The position numbers and the translations under genes were made by a program. From positions 1-64,000 of the forward strand of contig JAKLJY010000013.1 in the NCBI GenBank assembly GCA_023150895.1: DNA of 64,000 nucleotides, read 5' to 3'. Under the pieces are notes generated by a model that worked only from the letters and a program-made list of their open reading frames with translations, had not been told where the DNA came from and searched no databases. The DNA comes from Myxococcota bacterium. Its GTDB lineage: Bacteria; Myxococcota_A; Bradymonadia; UBA7976; UBA1532. This document shows positions 1 through 9,352 of the stretch, piece by piece (the first letter of the stretch is position 1; each line of letters starts with the position of its first letter).

Positions 1-234
1 GGGCAACCGGCCGGCGGCGGCGAGCCGGGCGCGGGCGGCGAGCCCGGCTCCGGTGGTCAACCGGCCGGCGGTGGCAATCCCGGTTCCGGTGGGCAACCGG
101 CCGGCGGTGGGGATCCCGGTGCGGGCGGCAATCCCGGCGCGGGCGGCGAGCCCGGCGCAGGTGGCAACCCCGGCGCGGGCGGCAACCCGGGCGCGGGTGG
201 CAATCCCGGCGCGGGCGGTAATCCCGGCGCGGGC
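1..234 (+). repeat. 18-bp tandem repeat, 13 units, in frame
   Basis: Thirteen units of 18 bases (consensus AATCCCGGCGCGGGCGGC with variants) run from the window edge to base 234. The last units are nearly identical, while the first six vary between Asn, Glu, Gln and Asp at the second residue. The array keeps frame and encodes a flexible Gly/Pro-rich spacer. There are no unique spacers, so it is not a CRISPR array. The near-identity suggests copy number could change by slippage. Confidence 0.9.
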
Positions 235-1146
235 GGCGAAGAGCCCCCCCCGCCCCCTCCGCCGCCGGTCTGCGCCGATCCGCCGTGTGCCTGGCCCGAG
301 AACGGGGACTGGGGGCCGGCCGCGCGCATGACCTACTTCAACGTGCCCGACGACGCCGCGCACGCGACGCGCCTCGGGTGCGATCTCCTGGGCATCCGCA
401 ACGGCACGGCGCTCGCCAACGCGCGCGGCCTGCCTATCGTCGAGGAGGGCGACCTCTCGCAGTTCTTCCGCCCCGACGCGCAGGGCAACATCCCGGCCAT
501 CGTGCTCGCGCGCCTCGCCGGGGCCGATCCGGGCGAGGTCTTCGGGGCGACGGGCCCCATCGACTTCCAGTTCTTCCAGGGGGTGCCCTCGGGCCTCGAC
601 CACTTCCGCATCCTGCGCTCGAGCTTCGACCCCGGCACGCAGAACCCCTCCGTCCACTTCCCGGACACGGAGATCGCGGCGGACGGGGCGCTCAGCGTCC
701 CCTCGCAGGACTTCCACATGATGATCCCGGTCTTCGGGGACGTCGCCCTCGGCGTCTCGCTCGACCATGCGATCAGCCGCGGGTATGCCACGGTACCGGC
801 CGACGAAATCGGCTTCGATCTGCCCGTCGGCACCATCGAGGGGTATCTGACGCGCGACGCCGTCATTCGCGACTGGATTCAGCCCCTGCAGGCCATCTGT
901 TTCCAGGGCGTGCCGCTGGCGGTCTGCGCGGCCGTCGGCAACGTCATCGGCCCGCCGGGCACGTGCAACGCCGCGATGTGTCTCGGCGCGGACCTCGTGG
1001 CCGCGACGCTCGGGAGCTGGGAGGTCCACGTCGACGACGCGGGTGCCCGTGAATGCAACGGCCGCGTGCCCGGCGACTGCAACGCCGTGGGCGTCTGTTT
1101 CGAGACCCGCATGGAAGGCACGCTCATCGCCGGCATCGTGCCCTGA
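1..1146 (+). CDS. Exported Gly/Pro-repeat protein, 5' end missing
   Basis: The reading frame is open from the first base, so the start lies outside the window. The first 234 bases encode 13 six-residue units of the type GNPGAG/GEPGAG/GQPAGG, followed by a Glu-Glu-polyproline linker and a folded domain of about 285 residues that contains several cysteines (VCADPPC near the domain start, later CFQG, CNAAMC, CNGRVPGDC and CFETR). The layout of a low-complexity linker before a Cys-bearing domain is typical of myxobacterial surface lipoproteins, where the linker spaces a lipid anchor from the domain. I do not recognise the domain and assign no function. It ends at TGA 1144-1146, facing the phosphatase gene convergently with a five-base gap. 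Frame and stop are secure; localisation is inferred because the signal peptide is not visible. Confidence 0.75.
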   Translation, partial: GQPAGGGEPGAGGEPGSGGQPAGGGNPGSGGQPAGGGDPGAGGNPGAGGEPGAGGNPGAGGNPGAGGNPGAGGNPGAGGEEPPPPPPPPVCADPPCAWPENGDWGPAARMTYFNVPDDAAHATRLGCDLLGIRNGTALANARGLPIVEEGDLSQFFRPDAQGNIPAIVLARLAGADPGEVFGATGPIDFQFFQGVPSGLDHFRILRSSFDPGTQNPSVHFPDTEIAADGALSVPSQDFHMMIPVFGDVALGVSLDHAISRGYATVPADEIGFDLPVGTIEGYLTRDAVIRDWIQPLQAICFQGVPLAVCAAVGNVIGPPGTCNAAMCLGADLVAATLGSWEVHVDDAGARECNGRVPGDCNAVGVCFETRMEGTLIAGIVP

Positions 1147-1151
1147 CGGGC

Positions 1152-2453
1152 TCAGGCCGGTTCGACCCCGTCGCCATCGTCGGCTTCGGCTTCGAGACCG
1201 AGGAGGTCCTGAAGCTCGACGTTTTCGGTGCGGGCGGCGCTGAGATCGGCGCTCGTGTTGCGCAGGCGCATGTTGAGCACCTGCACGAAACACCACAGCA
1301 GCTTGACGGCGATCTCTTTGTCCTTGCGCATCAGCAGGAAGAGCGGCCGCCGGCTGACGGCCATGACCCGCGCGTCGTAGGCGGCGACGGCGTCGGCGGA
1401 GCGCGTCGTTTTGTCCATCAGCGCCATCTCGCCGAAGTGGCCCCCCGGGCCGAGTAGCGCGAGTTCGACCCCGTTCTTCTCGATGCGGATGCGGCCCTCG
1501 AGGACGAGATACAGGGCATCGCCCGCGTCGCCCTCGCGGAAGACGATCTCGCCGGCCTTGAAGGCCTGCAGCTCGGCGATGTTCAGCACCTCGACGAGCT
1601 CGACGTAGCTCAGGTGCTGGAACAGCGGCATGTTGCGCAGCGTGTTGACCTTGAGCGCGATCTCGTGACCGGCCTCGGCCTGACCGAGGTGCACGACGAC
1701 GCTCGTGATGTTGTCTTTGCCGCCCCGCTGGTTGGCCACCTCGACGAACGTCTTGGGCACCGCGACGAAGTCGTTGCCCTTGAGGATCTCGGCGATCTCG
1801 CGGTCGTCGCGCAGGTGGCCCGTGAGCCCGTCGCTGCAGAGCAGGAAGTCGTCGCCCGGGGCGATCTCGAAGTCGAGCGTGTCGACCTCGACGTCGGCAT
1901 ACACGCCGACGGCCCGCGTGACGGCGTTCTTGTATGGTGCGGTGGCGGCCTCTTCCGGGCGCAGCTTGCCGCGTTTGATGAGCTCGTTGATGAGCGAGTG
2001 GTCCTCCGTGAGCTGGAAGACCTCGTTGTCGCGCACCAGGTAGACGCGGCTGTCCCCGACGTGCGCGATGAACCCGCGCGTCGGCGTCAGCAGCAACAGG
2101 GAGACGGTCGTGCCCATGCCGCGCTTTTCGGGCTCGGCCTGCGCGATCTCGAAGATGGCCCGCCCGGCCGTTCGCACCGCGAGCTCGAGCATCTCGAGGA
2201 CCTCGTCTCGGCCTTCGCCCGTGCGGATGAACTCCTGGAGCAGCGCCTCGCGCTCCTGGACGTACCGCCGAATCTCGGTGACCGCGGTCTCGGACGCGAC
2301 CTCGCCCGCGGCGTGCCCGCCCATGCCGTCGGCGACGACATAGAGGCGCAGCCGCTTGTCGACCAGAAAACGGTCCTCGTTGGCGTCTTTGACGCGCCCG
2401 ATGTCGGTGTAGGCGAGCGCGATGGGCTCCATGCCTTCGGGGGTCTCACTCAT
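1152..2453 (-). CDS. PP2C-type Ser/Thr phosphatase fused to a cyclic-nucleotide-binding domain
   Basis: A protein of 433 residues, starting at ATG 2453. Residues about 10-265 form a PP2C (PPM) phosphatase: the metal-site motifs are NED (25-27), DGMGGHAAGE (from residue 42), VGDSRVY, CSDGLTGHL and GGKDNIT. Residues about 275-390 form a cyclic-nucleotide-binding beta-roll with a phosphate-binding cassette of the form FGEMAL...TRSA, followed by a short helical tail and an acidic end. No DNA-binding helix-turn-helix follows, so this is not a CRP-type regulator. PPM enzymes remove phosphate from Ser/Thr and normally oppose Hanks-type kinases such as the one at 29971. Ligand gating of the phosphatase by a cyclic nucleotide or another small molecule is inferred. 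The start overlaps the end of the upstream gene by four bases, so the two are probably co-transcribed. A longer start in the same frame would run deep into that gene and is less likely. Confidence 0.93.
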   Translation of the reverse strand: MSETPEGMEPIALAYTDIGRVKDANEDRFLVDKRLRLYVVADGMGGHAAGEVASETAVTEIRRYVQEREALLQEFIRTGEGRDEVLEMLELAVRTAGRAIFEIAQAEPEKRGMGTTVSLLLLTPTRGFIAHVGDSRVYLVRDNEVFQLTEDHSLINELIKRGKLRPEEAATAPYKNAVTRAVGVYADVEVDTLDFEIAPGDDFLLCSDGLTGHLRDDREIAEILKGNDFVAVPKTFVEVANQRGGKDNITSVVVHLGQAEAGHEIALKVNTLRNMPLFQHLSYVELVEVLNIAELQAFKAGEIVFREGDAGDALYLVLEGRIRIEKNGVELALLGPGGHFGEMALMDKTTRSADAVAAYDARVMAVSRRPLFLLMRKDKEIAVKLLWCFVQVLNMRLRNTSADLSAARTENVELQDLLGLEAEADDGDGVEPA

Positions 2454-3241
2454 GGCAACAGCGACTCCTGCCAACGGGGGTGGCGCGGCTCGGGGAGGAG
2501 GTCCCGGCGCAAACGCGAGTTGTCGTACACGGCGGGTGGCAGCTTCAAGGGGGCATCGAAGGTCGGATCCGGGAGATCGAGGACCACGCAGGCCGCCAGG
2601 TAGAAGTCGCGCCGGCTCGGACACGGGGGGATGACTGCGAGATACACCGAATCGGGCGCCGGGTGGACCAGCGCCGCGCAGGCCGCGGCCGCGGCGTCTT
2701 CGTAATGAATCAGACCGAGCGTGCGGTCGGGGGGACCGAGGGGCGGTCGTCCGCCGTGGCGCAGCGCGGAGAGCGGCCCGCGGCCGCGCTGATACAGGCC
2801 GGCCGTGCGGAGGATGACCCCGTTCGGGCCCGCCCAGGCCCGGAAGAGCAGCTCCGTCTCGGCAATCTCCCGGCTGCGCGCTTCGGGACCCGGCGGGGTG
2901 TCTTCGTCGACCGCGCCCGCCGGTTGGCCGTAGTACCCCGTCGACGAGATCAAGACGACCCGGGATGGGGGCGGTGCTGCGGCGAACTCGGTGATCGCGG
3001 CCCGCTGCGCCGCCGTGCCCGGGAGTGCGAGCAGGAGGCGGTCGTCCGGGCGCAGGGCGCCGAAGGGCGAGCCGACGGCCGGCGTGACGCCGCGTTCGCG
3101 GAGGGCGGGGTGGCGCTCCGGCGTGCGGGTGTAGCCGACACAGGCGCCGTGGGCCGCGGCATACTCGGCCGCGGTCAGGGCGCCGAGGGTGCCGCAGCCG
3201 TAGACGACGAGGCGGCGGGGCGTTTCGGGGGGGGGATGCAC
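2450..3241 (-). CDS. NAD(P)-binding epimerase-like protein (YeeZ-like extended SDR)
   Basis: From GTG 3241 the protein has 263 residues. It opens with a strand and a glycine-rich nucleotide loop, VVYGCGTLG, and contains LISSTGYYG, a DEDTPPGP segment, ILRTAGLYQRGRGPL and GLIHYEDAA. These are the landmarks of YeeZ-like NAD-dependent epimerase/dehydratase relatives, in which the usual Tyr-x3-Lys catalytic pair is not obvious. The substrate is unknown. I preferred GTG 3241 because the Rossmann fold begins six residues later; an upstream start at 3406 would overlap the neighbouring DUF2330 gene by 110 bases and adds only Pro/Ala-rich sequence. It overlaps the phosphatase start by four bases. Family assignment is fairly safe, function is not. 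Confidence 0.78.
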   Translation of the reverse strand: MHPPPETPRRLVVYGCGTLGALTAAEYAAAHGACVGYTRTPERHPALRERGVTPAVGSPFGALRPDDRLLLALPGTAAQRAAITEFAAAPPPSRVVLISSTGYYGQPAGAVDEDTPPGPEARSREIAETELLFRAWAGPNGVILRTAGLYQRGRGPLSALRHGGRPPLGPPDRTLGLIHYEDAAAAACAALVHPAPDSVYLAVIPPCPSRRDFYLAACVVLDLPDPTFDAPLKLPPAVYDNSRLRRDLLPEPRHPRWQESLLP

Positions 3242-3296
3242 GCCGCGAGAATATGCGCGGTGCCCGGGCGGGACAATCGGCCCGTGCGGTGGGCGC

Positions 3297-5111
3297 TCAG
3301 CGGCGGGGGGTCCGCCGGCGCCGGCGGGCGAGGGGCGCGAGCAGGACGGGCAGCCAGAGCAGGGCGGAAGCGCTCGAGCGTCCCCCCGTCGCGGAGCAGC
3401 CGTCATCGTCGCCGGCGGCCGTGGGCGTGCCCTGCGGCGAGGTCGGCGCGCCGGGGACGGTCAGGGGAGACGTCCGGCCCGGATAGGGCAAGAACGGCTC
3501 GGGCAGGGCGGCCTCGAGGTAGAAGGTGTCGGGGATGGGCGTCCGCGGCGTCTCGCAGCTCGCCTGGATCATCATCGCGCCGGTCTCCGGCTCGTAGACC
3601 GGCTTGCCGACGAGTGCGAAGCCCTGCGAGCAGCGGCAGCTCGGGAACCCGTTGAGCGAGACGCACTCGCCGTCGTCACCGCACGAGAAACCGACGCACG
3701 GATCGGCGAAGACGTCGTCCGGTGCGACGACCTCGGGGCGGGTGAAGTTCATGCGGGCGTCGCCGCAGGCCACCCGGACCCCCATCGGGGCGGTGCTGTC
3801 CGCGACGATGCGACCGAGCGCGCCCTCGGCACAGGCGCACCCGAGGAACTGCTCGGCCGTGTCCGGTTGCCCGACCACCGCGCAGCGCCCGGCCGCGCCG
3901 CAGGCGGCGAAGTCGCAGGCGCGTTCGTCGGCGGCGGCGACGGCGTCGGCATTGCCGGCCTCGCCCTCGGGCACGGCGCCCCCGTTGGGCCCCACCGGCC
4001 CGCCGTTGCCGCAGTTGTCCACGGCGCTGACGTCGAGCTGATGGATGTTCGACACGTCGCCGCCGTTGGGGAGTGGCGCGAAGATGGGATCGATGAACAT
4101 CTCCTCGGGGGAGACGCGGGTATACATGCGCGTCAGGTAGGGGTACGTCTCGAGGAGCTCGGCGAGCGCCTTCTGCCCTTCGCGGACCTCTTCTTCCGCC
4201 CACTCGGGCACGAAGCCGTCCCGAATCTGCATCGCGAGGTCCTGCGTGCCGGTGGCGAGCTCGGTGACGAAACCGGGGCCGCGCAACGCGTCGACCTTGC
4301 GCGCGACGAGCTGCGCGTAGTTGCTCTGGTAGGTCCAGGCGTCGAAGCGGATCTCGTTGTCGGCGATGTCCACCGAGGGGACGTTCTGGGGGCCGAAGCG
4401 CCCGTCGCCGAGCACCCAGATCTTGACGCCCATCTCCAGCAGGGCGGCGATGCTCGTCAGGCGCAGCGGCACCGCGGGGTTGGCCGAGGTGTAGCGCATC
4501 GAGATGGGCTTGATGGCGTCGGTGCCTTCGCCGGGCAACAGCTTCATCGCCACGAACTTCATCTGTTCGTTCGTGTAGAGCGCGATGAAGGGCTCCATGG
4601 CCTCGGGGATGCGGAAGCCGTTGGTGCGCAGCCACTCGATGAGCGCACGGGGGTCGTCGGACTCGATGGTCGCCGTGTCGAAGGGGCCCACGATCTTGCG
4701 GTCGTGGACGATGACCTCACCGGGCGGGGCCTGGTTGTCATCGCCGTCCGCCTCCGGCGCACCGCCCGCGGACGCATCGCCGAAGAACTGCTGGCACTCC
4801 GGGGGCAGCACGAACTGCGGCTGCGTGGCGAGATCGAGCGCATTGAAGGCCGACGCGTAGAACGTGTTCAGCTCGGGGACCGCCGGCACGGGCACCACCC
4901 ACGCGAAGGACTCGGGGTCGCCCTGGTACTGAATCTCCACGATGCTGCGGACGGTCTGTGCATCTTCCTGAACGAAGATGATGCGCTCGGCCTCCTGGTC
5001 GACGGGCGTGCTGCTGCAGAAGAACCCGCCGCAGGCCTGGCTGGCGGTGGGCAGAAGGAGTGCGGCGGCGCAGAGCGCGCCGGTGACGGCGTTTCGAGTC
5101 ATCGATGTCAT
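3297..5111 (-). CDS. DUF2330 protein with EGF-like modules and MYXO-CTERM-like tail
   Basis: A protein of 604 residues. An N-terminal signal peptide (MTSMTRNAV..., cleavage likely after PTASQA) is followed at once by CGGFFCSSTPVDQ, the usual opening of the DUF2330 domain, which spans roughly residues 27-370. Two cysteine-rich segments follow, including CVGFSCGDDGECVS...CRCSQGF, which looks EGF-like. The C-terminus has Gly-Cys-rich DDDGCSATGG, one hydrophobic helix and an Arg cluster, the pattern of MYXO-CTERM anchors that are processed and displayed on the myxobacterial surface. The DUF2330 function is unknown. The next gene upstream (5154-6836) is a paralog with the same architecture, 42 bases away on the same strand, so the two probably arose by tandem duplication. 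ATG 5102 is an alternative start. Confidence 0.9.
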   Translation of the reverse strand: MTSMTRNAVTGALCAAALLLPTASQACGGFFCSSTPVDQEAERIIFVQEDAQTVRSIVEIQYQGDPESFAWVVPVPAVPELNTFYASAFNALDLATQPQFVLPPECQQFFGDASAGGAPEADGDDNQAPPGEVIVHDRKIVGPFDTATIESDDPRALIEWLRTNGFRIPEAMEPFIALYTNEQMKFVAMKLLPGEGTDAIKPISMRYTSANPAVPLRLTSIAALLEMGVKIWVLGDGRFGPQNVPSVDIADNEIRFDAWTYQSNYAQLVARKVDALRGPGFVTELATGTQDLAMQIRDGFVPEWAEEEVREGQKALAELLETYPYLTRMYTRVSPEEMFIDPIFAPLPNGGDVSNIHQLDVSAVDNCGNGGPVGPNGGAVPEGEAGNADAVAAADERACDFAACGAAGRCAVVGQPDTAEQFLGCACAEGALGRIVADSTAPMGVRVACGDARMNFTRPEVVAPDDVFADPCVGFSCGDDGECVSLNGFPSCRCSQGFALVGKPVYEPETGAMMIQASCETPRTPIPDTFYLEAALPEPFLPYPGRTSPLTVPGAPTSPQGTPTAAGDDDGCSATGGRSSASALLWLPVLLAPLARRRRRTPRR

Positions 5112-5153
5112 CCCCCGGGTGATGTGTTCAAGCGGCGTTTTGTCGGGCGACCG

Positions 5154-6836
5154 TCAGGCGCGACGGCGGCGGCGGCCGAAGAGCGGCGCGCCGAGGAGCA
5201 GGGCGAAGAGCGGGAACGCGGACGAGGTGCCCGTCGTCGAGCAGCCGTCGTCCGTGAGCGTGCCGCGGGCGGCCTTGCCCGGGTAGGGCAGGCGCGGCTC
5301 CGGCAGGCGGCGGCGGTAGAAGTCGTCGGGCACGGTGCCTTCGGGCTGACGACAGACGGCCACGGTCTTGCCGTCCGGTGCAGTCTCGGCGACGGCCACG
5401 AAACCGCGCTCGCAGAGGCACGTCTGCTGGGCGTTGAAGGCGAAACACTCGCCGAAGTCCCCGCACGGGTTGCCGACACACGGATCGGGCAGCGGCGGCG
5501 GCGTCGGATCCACGGTGCCGTCGTTGTCGTCGATGCCCGGCAGCACGTCGATGATCGGGTCGACGTTCATGCGGACGTCGACGCACGAGACCGCGACCCC
5601 CGTCGGCGCGGCGCTGTCCGTCAGCGTGCGCGCGACGGCGCCGTCCACGCACGCACAGCCCGGCACGAGGATGCCGTTCACGTCGGGGGTCAGAAGACAG
5701 GTGCCGCCTTGCCCGCAGGCTACGAAGTCGCAGGGGTCGTTCGACACCGGCGGGGTCGGCGTCGAACCGTCGCTGCACATCGGCACCTGTGCCAGGGTGA
5801 GCTGGCGGTTCCGGTCCACGTCGGGCAGGTCCGGGGCCGCCTCGAAGGTGAGGTCGAGGCCCATCTCCTCTGCCGAGAAGCGGCCATACATGCGGGTCAC
5901 GTAGCGGGTGCCGTCGAGCAGGCCCAACATCGCCTGCCGGCCGATTTCGGGGTCCTCGCCACCGATGGGGCCGGTGAAGGCGTTTTCGACCTGAAAGCGC
6001 ACGTCGTCGACCCGGGCGGCGGAGTCGACCACCAAGCCTTCGCCCTGCGCGGCGTCGAGGGTGCGGGCCACGGCGGCGGGCCAGTTCGAGGTGTTCGTGT
6101 TCACGTCGAAGACGATCTTGGCGGGATCGACGGTGAGTTCCGGCACGCTCTTGCTCGTGTAACGGGTGTCGCCGAGCAGGAAGACCTTGACGCCCATCTC
6201 CGGCACCGCGGCGATGGAGGTCATGCGCAAAGGCACCATCGGCGTCGGCGAGTCATAGACCATTTTGAGCGGCTTGATGCCGGAGGTGTCGGCCCCCGAG
6301 ACGAGCTTCGCCGCGACGAAGTTCAGGCCCTGACCCAGGTACAGGTCGATGAACGGCACCATGCCGTCGACGACGCGGTACTCGTGGGTGCGCAGCCACT
6401 CGACGAGGCGCCGGCCGTCCGTGGCCGAGACGGTGGTAACGTCGTAATCGCCCACGATCTGGTGATCGAGGACCTCGACCCCGTCGTTCCCGTCGCCCGA
6501 GCTCTCGGGCGGGCCACCGAAGGTGTCGTCCGTCCCCCGCACGCTGCCGGGGACCACGCAGTCATTGGGCAACAGGAAGTTCGGCCCGGTCGCCAGATCG
6601 AGGAGCTGGAACGCCGTCGGGGAAAACGTCGCCATGTCGCGGGGCACACCGGGCACCGGCACAATCCACGCGAACGCCTGCGGATCGCCCTGGTACTGGA
6701 TCTCGACGATGCTTTCGACGGTCTCGGGCGACGTCTGCCGGAAGATGATGCGCTCGGCCTGCTGGTCGACCGGACTCGTGCTGCAGAAGAAACCGCCGCA
6801 GGCCCAGGCGGGCGTGGCGACGGCGGTCGACGTCAA
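5154..6836 (-). CDS. DUF2330 paralog with MYXO-CTERM-like tail; start uncertain
   Basis: The DUF2330 region begins ACGGFFCSTSPVDQQAERIIF and aligns along its length with the downstream paralog, including the late cysteine-rich modules (CDFVACGQGGTCLL, CVGNPCGDFGECF...CLCERGF) and a DDGCSTTG-hydrophobic-RRRRRA tail. The only plausible in-frame start near the domain is TTG 6836, giving 560 residues but just 12 residues (MTSTAVATPAWA) before the mature Cys, which is too short for a Sec signal peptide. An ATG at 6853 lies one frame away and would supply MARSML before joining this frame if the TTT run at 6835-6837 had one more T. Either a frameshift (real or from sequencing) or an unusual start is likely. 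The domain call is secure, the 5' end is not. Confidence 0.82.
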   Translation of the reverse strand: MTSTAVATPAWACGGFFCSTSPVDQQAERIIFRQTSPETVESIVEIQYQGDPQAFAWIVPVPGVPRDMATFSPTAFQLLDLATGPNFLLPNDCVVPGSVRGTDDTFGGPPESSGDGNDGVEVLDHQIVGDYDVTTVSATDGRRLVEWLRTHEYRVVDGMVPFIDLYLGQGLNFVAAKLVSGADTSGIKPLKMVYDSPTPMVPLRMTSIAAVPEMGVKVFLLGDTRYTSKSVPELTVDPAKIVFDVNTNTSNWPAAVARTLDAAQGEGLVVDSAARVDDVRFQVENAFTGPIGGEDPEIGRQAMLGLLDGTRYVTRMYGRFSAEEMGLDLTFEAAPDLPDVDRNRQLTLAQVPMCSDGSTPTPPVSNDPCDFVACGQGGTCLLTPDVNGILVPGCACVDGAVARTLTDSAAPTGVAVSCVDVRMNVDPIIDVLPGIDDNDGTVDPTPPPLPDPCVGNPCGDFGECFAFNAQQTCLCERGFVAVAETAPDGKTVAVCRQPEGTVPDDFYRRRLPEPRLPYPGKAARGTLTDDGCSTTGTSSAFPLFALLLGAPLFGRRRRRA

Positions 6837-6848
6837 AGCATACTTCGT

Positions 6849-6864
6849 GCCATCGCGCGATGGC
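6849..6864. promoter_or_regulatory. 16-bp perfect palindrome upstream of the DUF2330 paralog
   Basis: GCCATCGCGCGATGGC reads the same on both strands and lies 13 bases before the TTG start at 6836. It could be an operator or an mRNA hairpin near the ribosome site. No T-run follows on either side, so it does not look like a terminator. Function is unknown. Confidence 0.4.
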
Positions 6865-6928
6865 CCGGATTCTGCGGGAATCCCCCCGGGCGAACCTCGG
6901 GAATCCGTGGGCGGCTCCCCGGGGAGCG

Positions 6929-7525
6929 TCAGGAATTCGAGGGGCCGGCCGCGCCGAGACCGGTGGCCACCGCAGCGGCACGTCGGTCGCGGGTCCGCCG
7001 CGCGCGCCAGGCGGCGAGCGCGCGGGTGTAGAGCAACACGGGCGGTCCGATGAGGGCGAGTTCGATGAGCGCCGTGCGCAGATAGACCTCGGGGTGTCCG
7101 TGCCGGCCCGGTGGCAGGAACTGCGAGGGCAGGGCGAGGTACTTCTGCCACACCGGCCAGAAGAGCACGACACCGCGGCCGGGCGTGCCGTGGCCGTGAC
7201 CGCCCATGTCGAGCACGGCGTGGCTGATGGTCAGCGCGAAGACGAACCAGAACGCGAAGCGGGGCGTGCCCGTGCCCCGGCGGCGTACCCAGAGGGCCGC
7301 GAACAGACCCAGCGCGGCGGCGAACACGAGCGAGTGACTGAACGTGCGATGCCAGATCGTGACGGGCAGCCCGAACCACCAGACGAACGCGAAGTCGAAG
7401 TCGGGCACGATGGGCAGGAGCATCGCGAGCCCGAGTGCCACGCGGGGCGAACAGAAATCGAGCCACGGCCGGGCGGTGGCGAGAATGGCCCCCCCGACGA
7501 GGGTGTGCGCGACGGGCAGCGACAT
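6929..7525 (-). CDS. YdjM/DUF457-type membrane-bound metal-dependent hydrolase-like protein
   Basis: A protein of 198 residues with about four or five hydrophobic helices. The family landmarks are an N-terminal HTLVGGAI, PDFDF after the second helix, HRTFSHSLVFA and SHAVLDMGGHG, which place the conserved His and Asp residues expected to bind metal in the YdjM/DUF457 family (LexA-regulated inner-membrane proteins in Escherichia coli). The biochemical reaction of the family is not established. It starts at ATG 7525 and diverges from the histidine kinase gene at 7567 with a 41-base gap. The Arg-rich C-terminal end is probably cytoplasmic. No LexA-like site was recognised. Confidence 0.82.
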   Translation of the reverse strand: MSLPVAHTLVGGAILATARPWLDFCSPRVALGLAMLLPIVPDFDFAFVWWFGLPVTIWHRTFSHSLVFAAALGLFAALWVRRRGTGTPRFAFWFVFALTISHAVLDMGGHGHGTPGRGVVLFWPVWQKYLALPSQFLPPGRHGHPEVYLRTALIELALIGPPVLLYTRALAAWRARRTRDRRAAAVATGLGAAGPSNS

Positions 7526-7566
7526 GGCCCGCAGCGTAACCGAAACGCCCGGCGCGGTCGTTTTTC

Positions 7567-9352
7567 GTGACGTCGTCCGCGCCCGCGGCGAGTGATGCCG
7601 GGCGGTCGAGCGTGGCGCGGTTGCTGCATCGCCGGCCGCCCATGGAGACTCGGGCCCGTGCGGGGCTGCTCGAACACCTGGCCGGATGGCCCGTCGACGT
7701 GGCGGATCGCCGCTCCCCCATGGCGCGATGGCTCGTGCAACTGCGGTGGGCGGCCTGTGCGGGCGCGGCCCTCGTGGTGGCCGGCGCGGCCTGGCAGGAC
7801 CGCCTCGCGCCGGGGGCGGGTTGGCCGCTCTGGGGCGGGGTGCTCGGCCTGGCCGTCTTCAACGTCGCGCTTTCGGCGCGGGCCGTGGAGGCGTGGGCGC
7901 ACGACCGCGGATTGGCCCTCCAGATCGCCGGCGACGCACTGCTCCTGGCGTGGCTGCTGCATCACGCCGGCGGCCTGACCAACCCCTTCTCGGCGATGTT
8001 CGTTTTCCATGCCACGACGGCCGCCGTGGTCCTGCCGGCGGTGCGCGCGCGGCGGGTGGCCGCCGGCATCGGTCTGTTGATCGGGAGCCTGGCGGCGCTG
8101 GAGGCGACGGGCGTCTGGCCGGCCTGGCCGCTGTCTCTGGGTCACGGTGCACCCGCGCCGCTCGACGCGGGCCTTCTGGTCGTGAGCGGGCTGGCTGCGA
8201 TGGGCATCACGCTCGGCGCGGGGGCCATCGTCGGGGTGCTCGTCACCCGTCTCCGCGATGAGCGACGGCTGCTCGCCGACGAACGGGAGCGGCTGCAGAC
8301 CATCATCGATTGCATGGGGGACGCGGTGCTCTTCGTCACACCGGACGGTGTCATCCGCCTGCGCAACGCGGCAGCGCAACAGCTCTGGCCGGAGGGCTCG
8401 CCGCCGGACGCGGATCTGCGGGCGTGTCATCCCGCCGAGCGGTGGGACGCGCTCCTCGGGCTCCTCGGACGCGCGGAGCCCCTGACCGTACATCCGGTGC
8501 TGGCGGTGCGGGGCAGGCACTTCGAAGCGAGCTGGTCGCACGTCACGGGTCCCGACGGCCGGCCGCACGGCGTGGTCATGGTCGCCCGGGACATCACCGA
8601 GCGTGTCGCCCGGCAACAGCATCAGATGCAGGAGGAGCGCATGGCGACCGTGGGCAAGCTGGCCTCCGGTCTGGCCCACGAACTCAACAATCCCCTCGGT
8701 GCCATCGCGCTGTTCACGCAGCACGCGTTGTCCACCGTCCGGCCGGACGAGCCGCTGGCAGACCATCTCGGCACCGTCCTGCGCAACGCCAACCTGTGCA
8801 AGACGATCGTCCGCGACCTCCTCGCCTACGCCCGGCGTCGACCGCCCGAACGCAGTGACACCTCCGTGGCCGAACTGCTCGCGGACGTCGAGCGGACGCT
8901 GAGCCCGCGGGCCGCGGCGAACGGGGCGACGCTGTGCGTCGACGTCGGACCCGGGACACCGACCGCGGTCTTCGGCGATGCCGATCAACTGCGACAGGTG
9001 CTTGTGAACCTCGGCCTCAACGCACTCGAAGCCATCGGGATGCGACGGGGCATGGTGTGTCTCTCCGCCTCGGCCGTCCCGGGGGTGCCCGAAGGCGTGC
9101 GCTTCGGCGTCGCGGACGACGGCCCCGGCATCCCGCCCGAAGAGCGCGAGCGCGTCTTTCAAGCGTTCCACACGACAAAAGCCGAGGGCACCGGCCTCGG
9201 TCTCACGGTGGCCGCCGACATTGTCCGGGCGCATGGCGGCGTGTTGCAGCTCGATGCCGTCGATGGCTGCGGTTGCTCGTTCTCTTTCGTCGTCACACCG
9301 CCGGTCCGCCTGCTGAGTCGGGCCCGCGCCACCGCCGTCGTCGAGTCGGCCC

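Noticed and set aside
1-234. Possible CRISPR array
   Set aside because: Units are 18 bases, contiguous, in frame and without spacers; they encode a protein repeat.
3867-7031. Very long plus-strand open frame opposite the two DUF2330 genes
   Set aside because: It is Arg/Gly/Ala-rich with no domain, no signal and no ribosome site, and lies antisense to two genes with clear domains. High GC removes stop codons from such frames.
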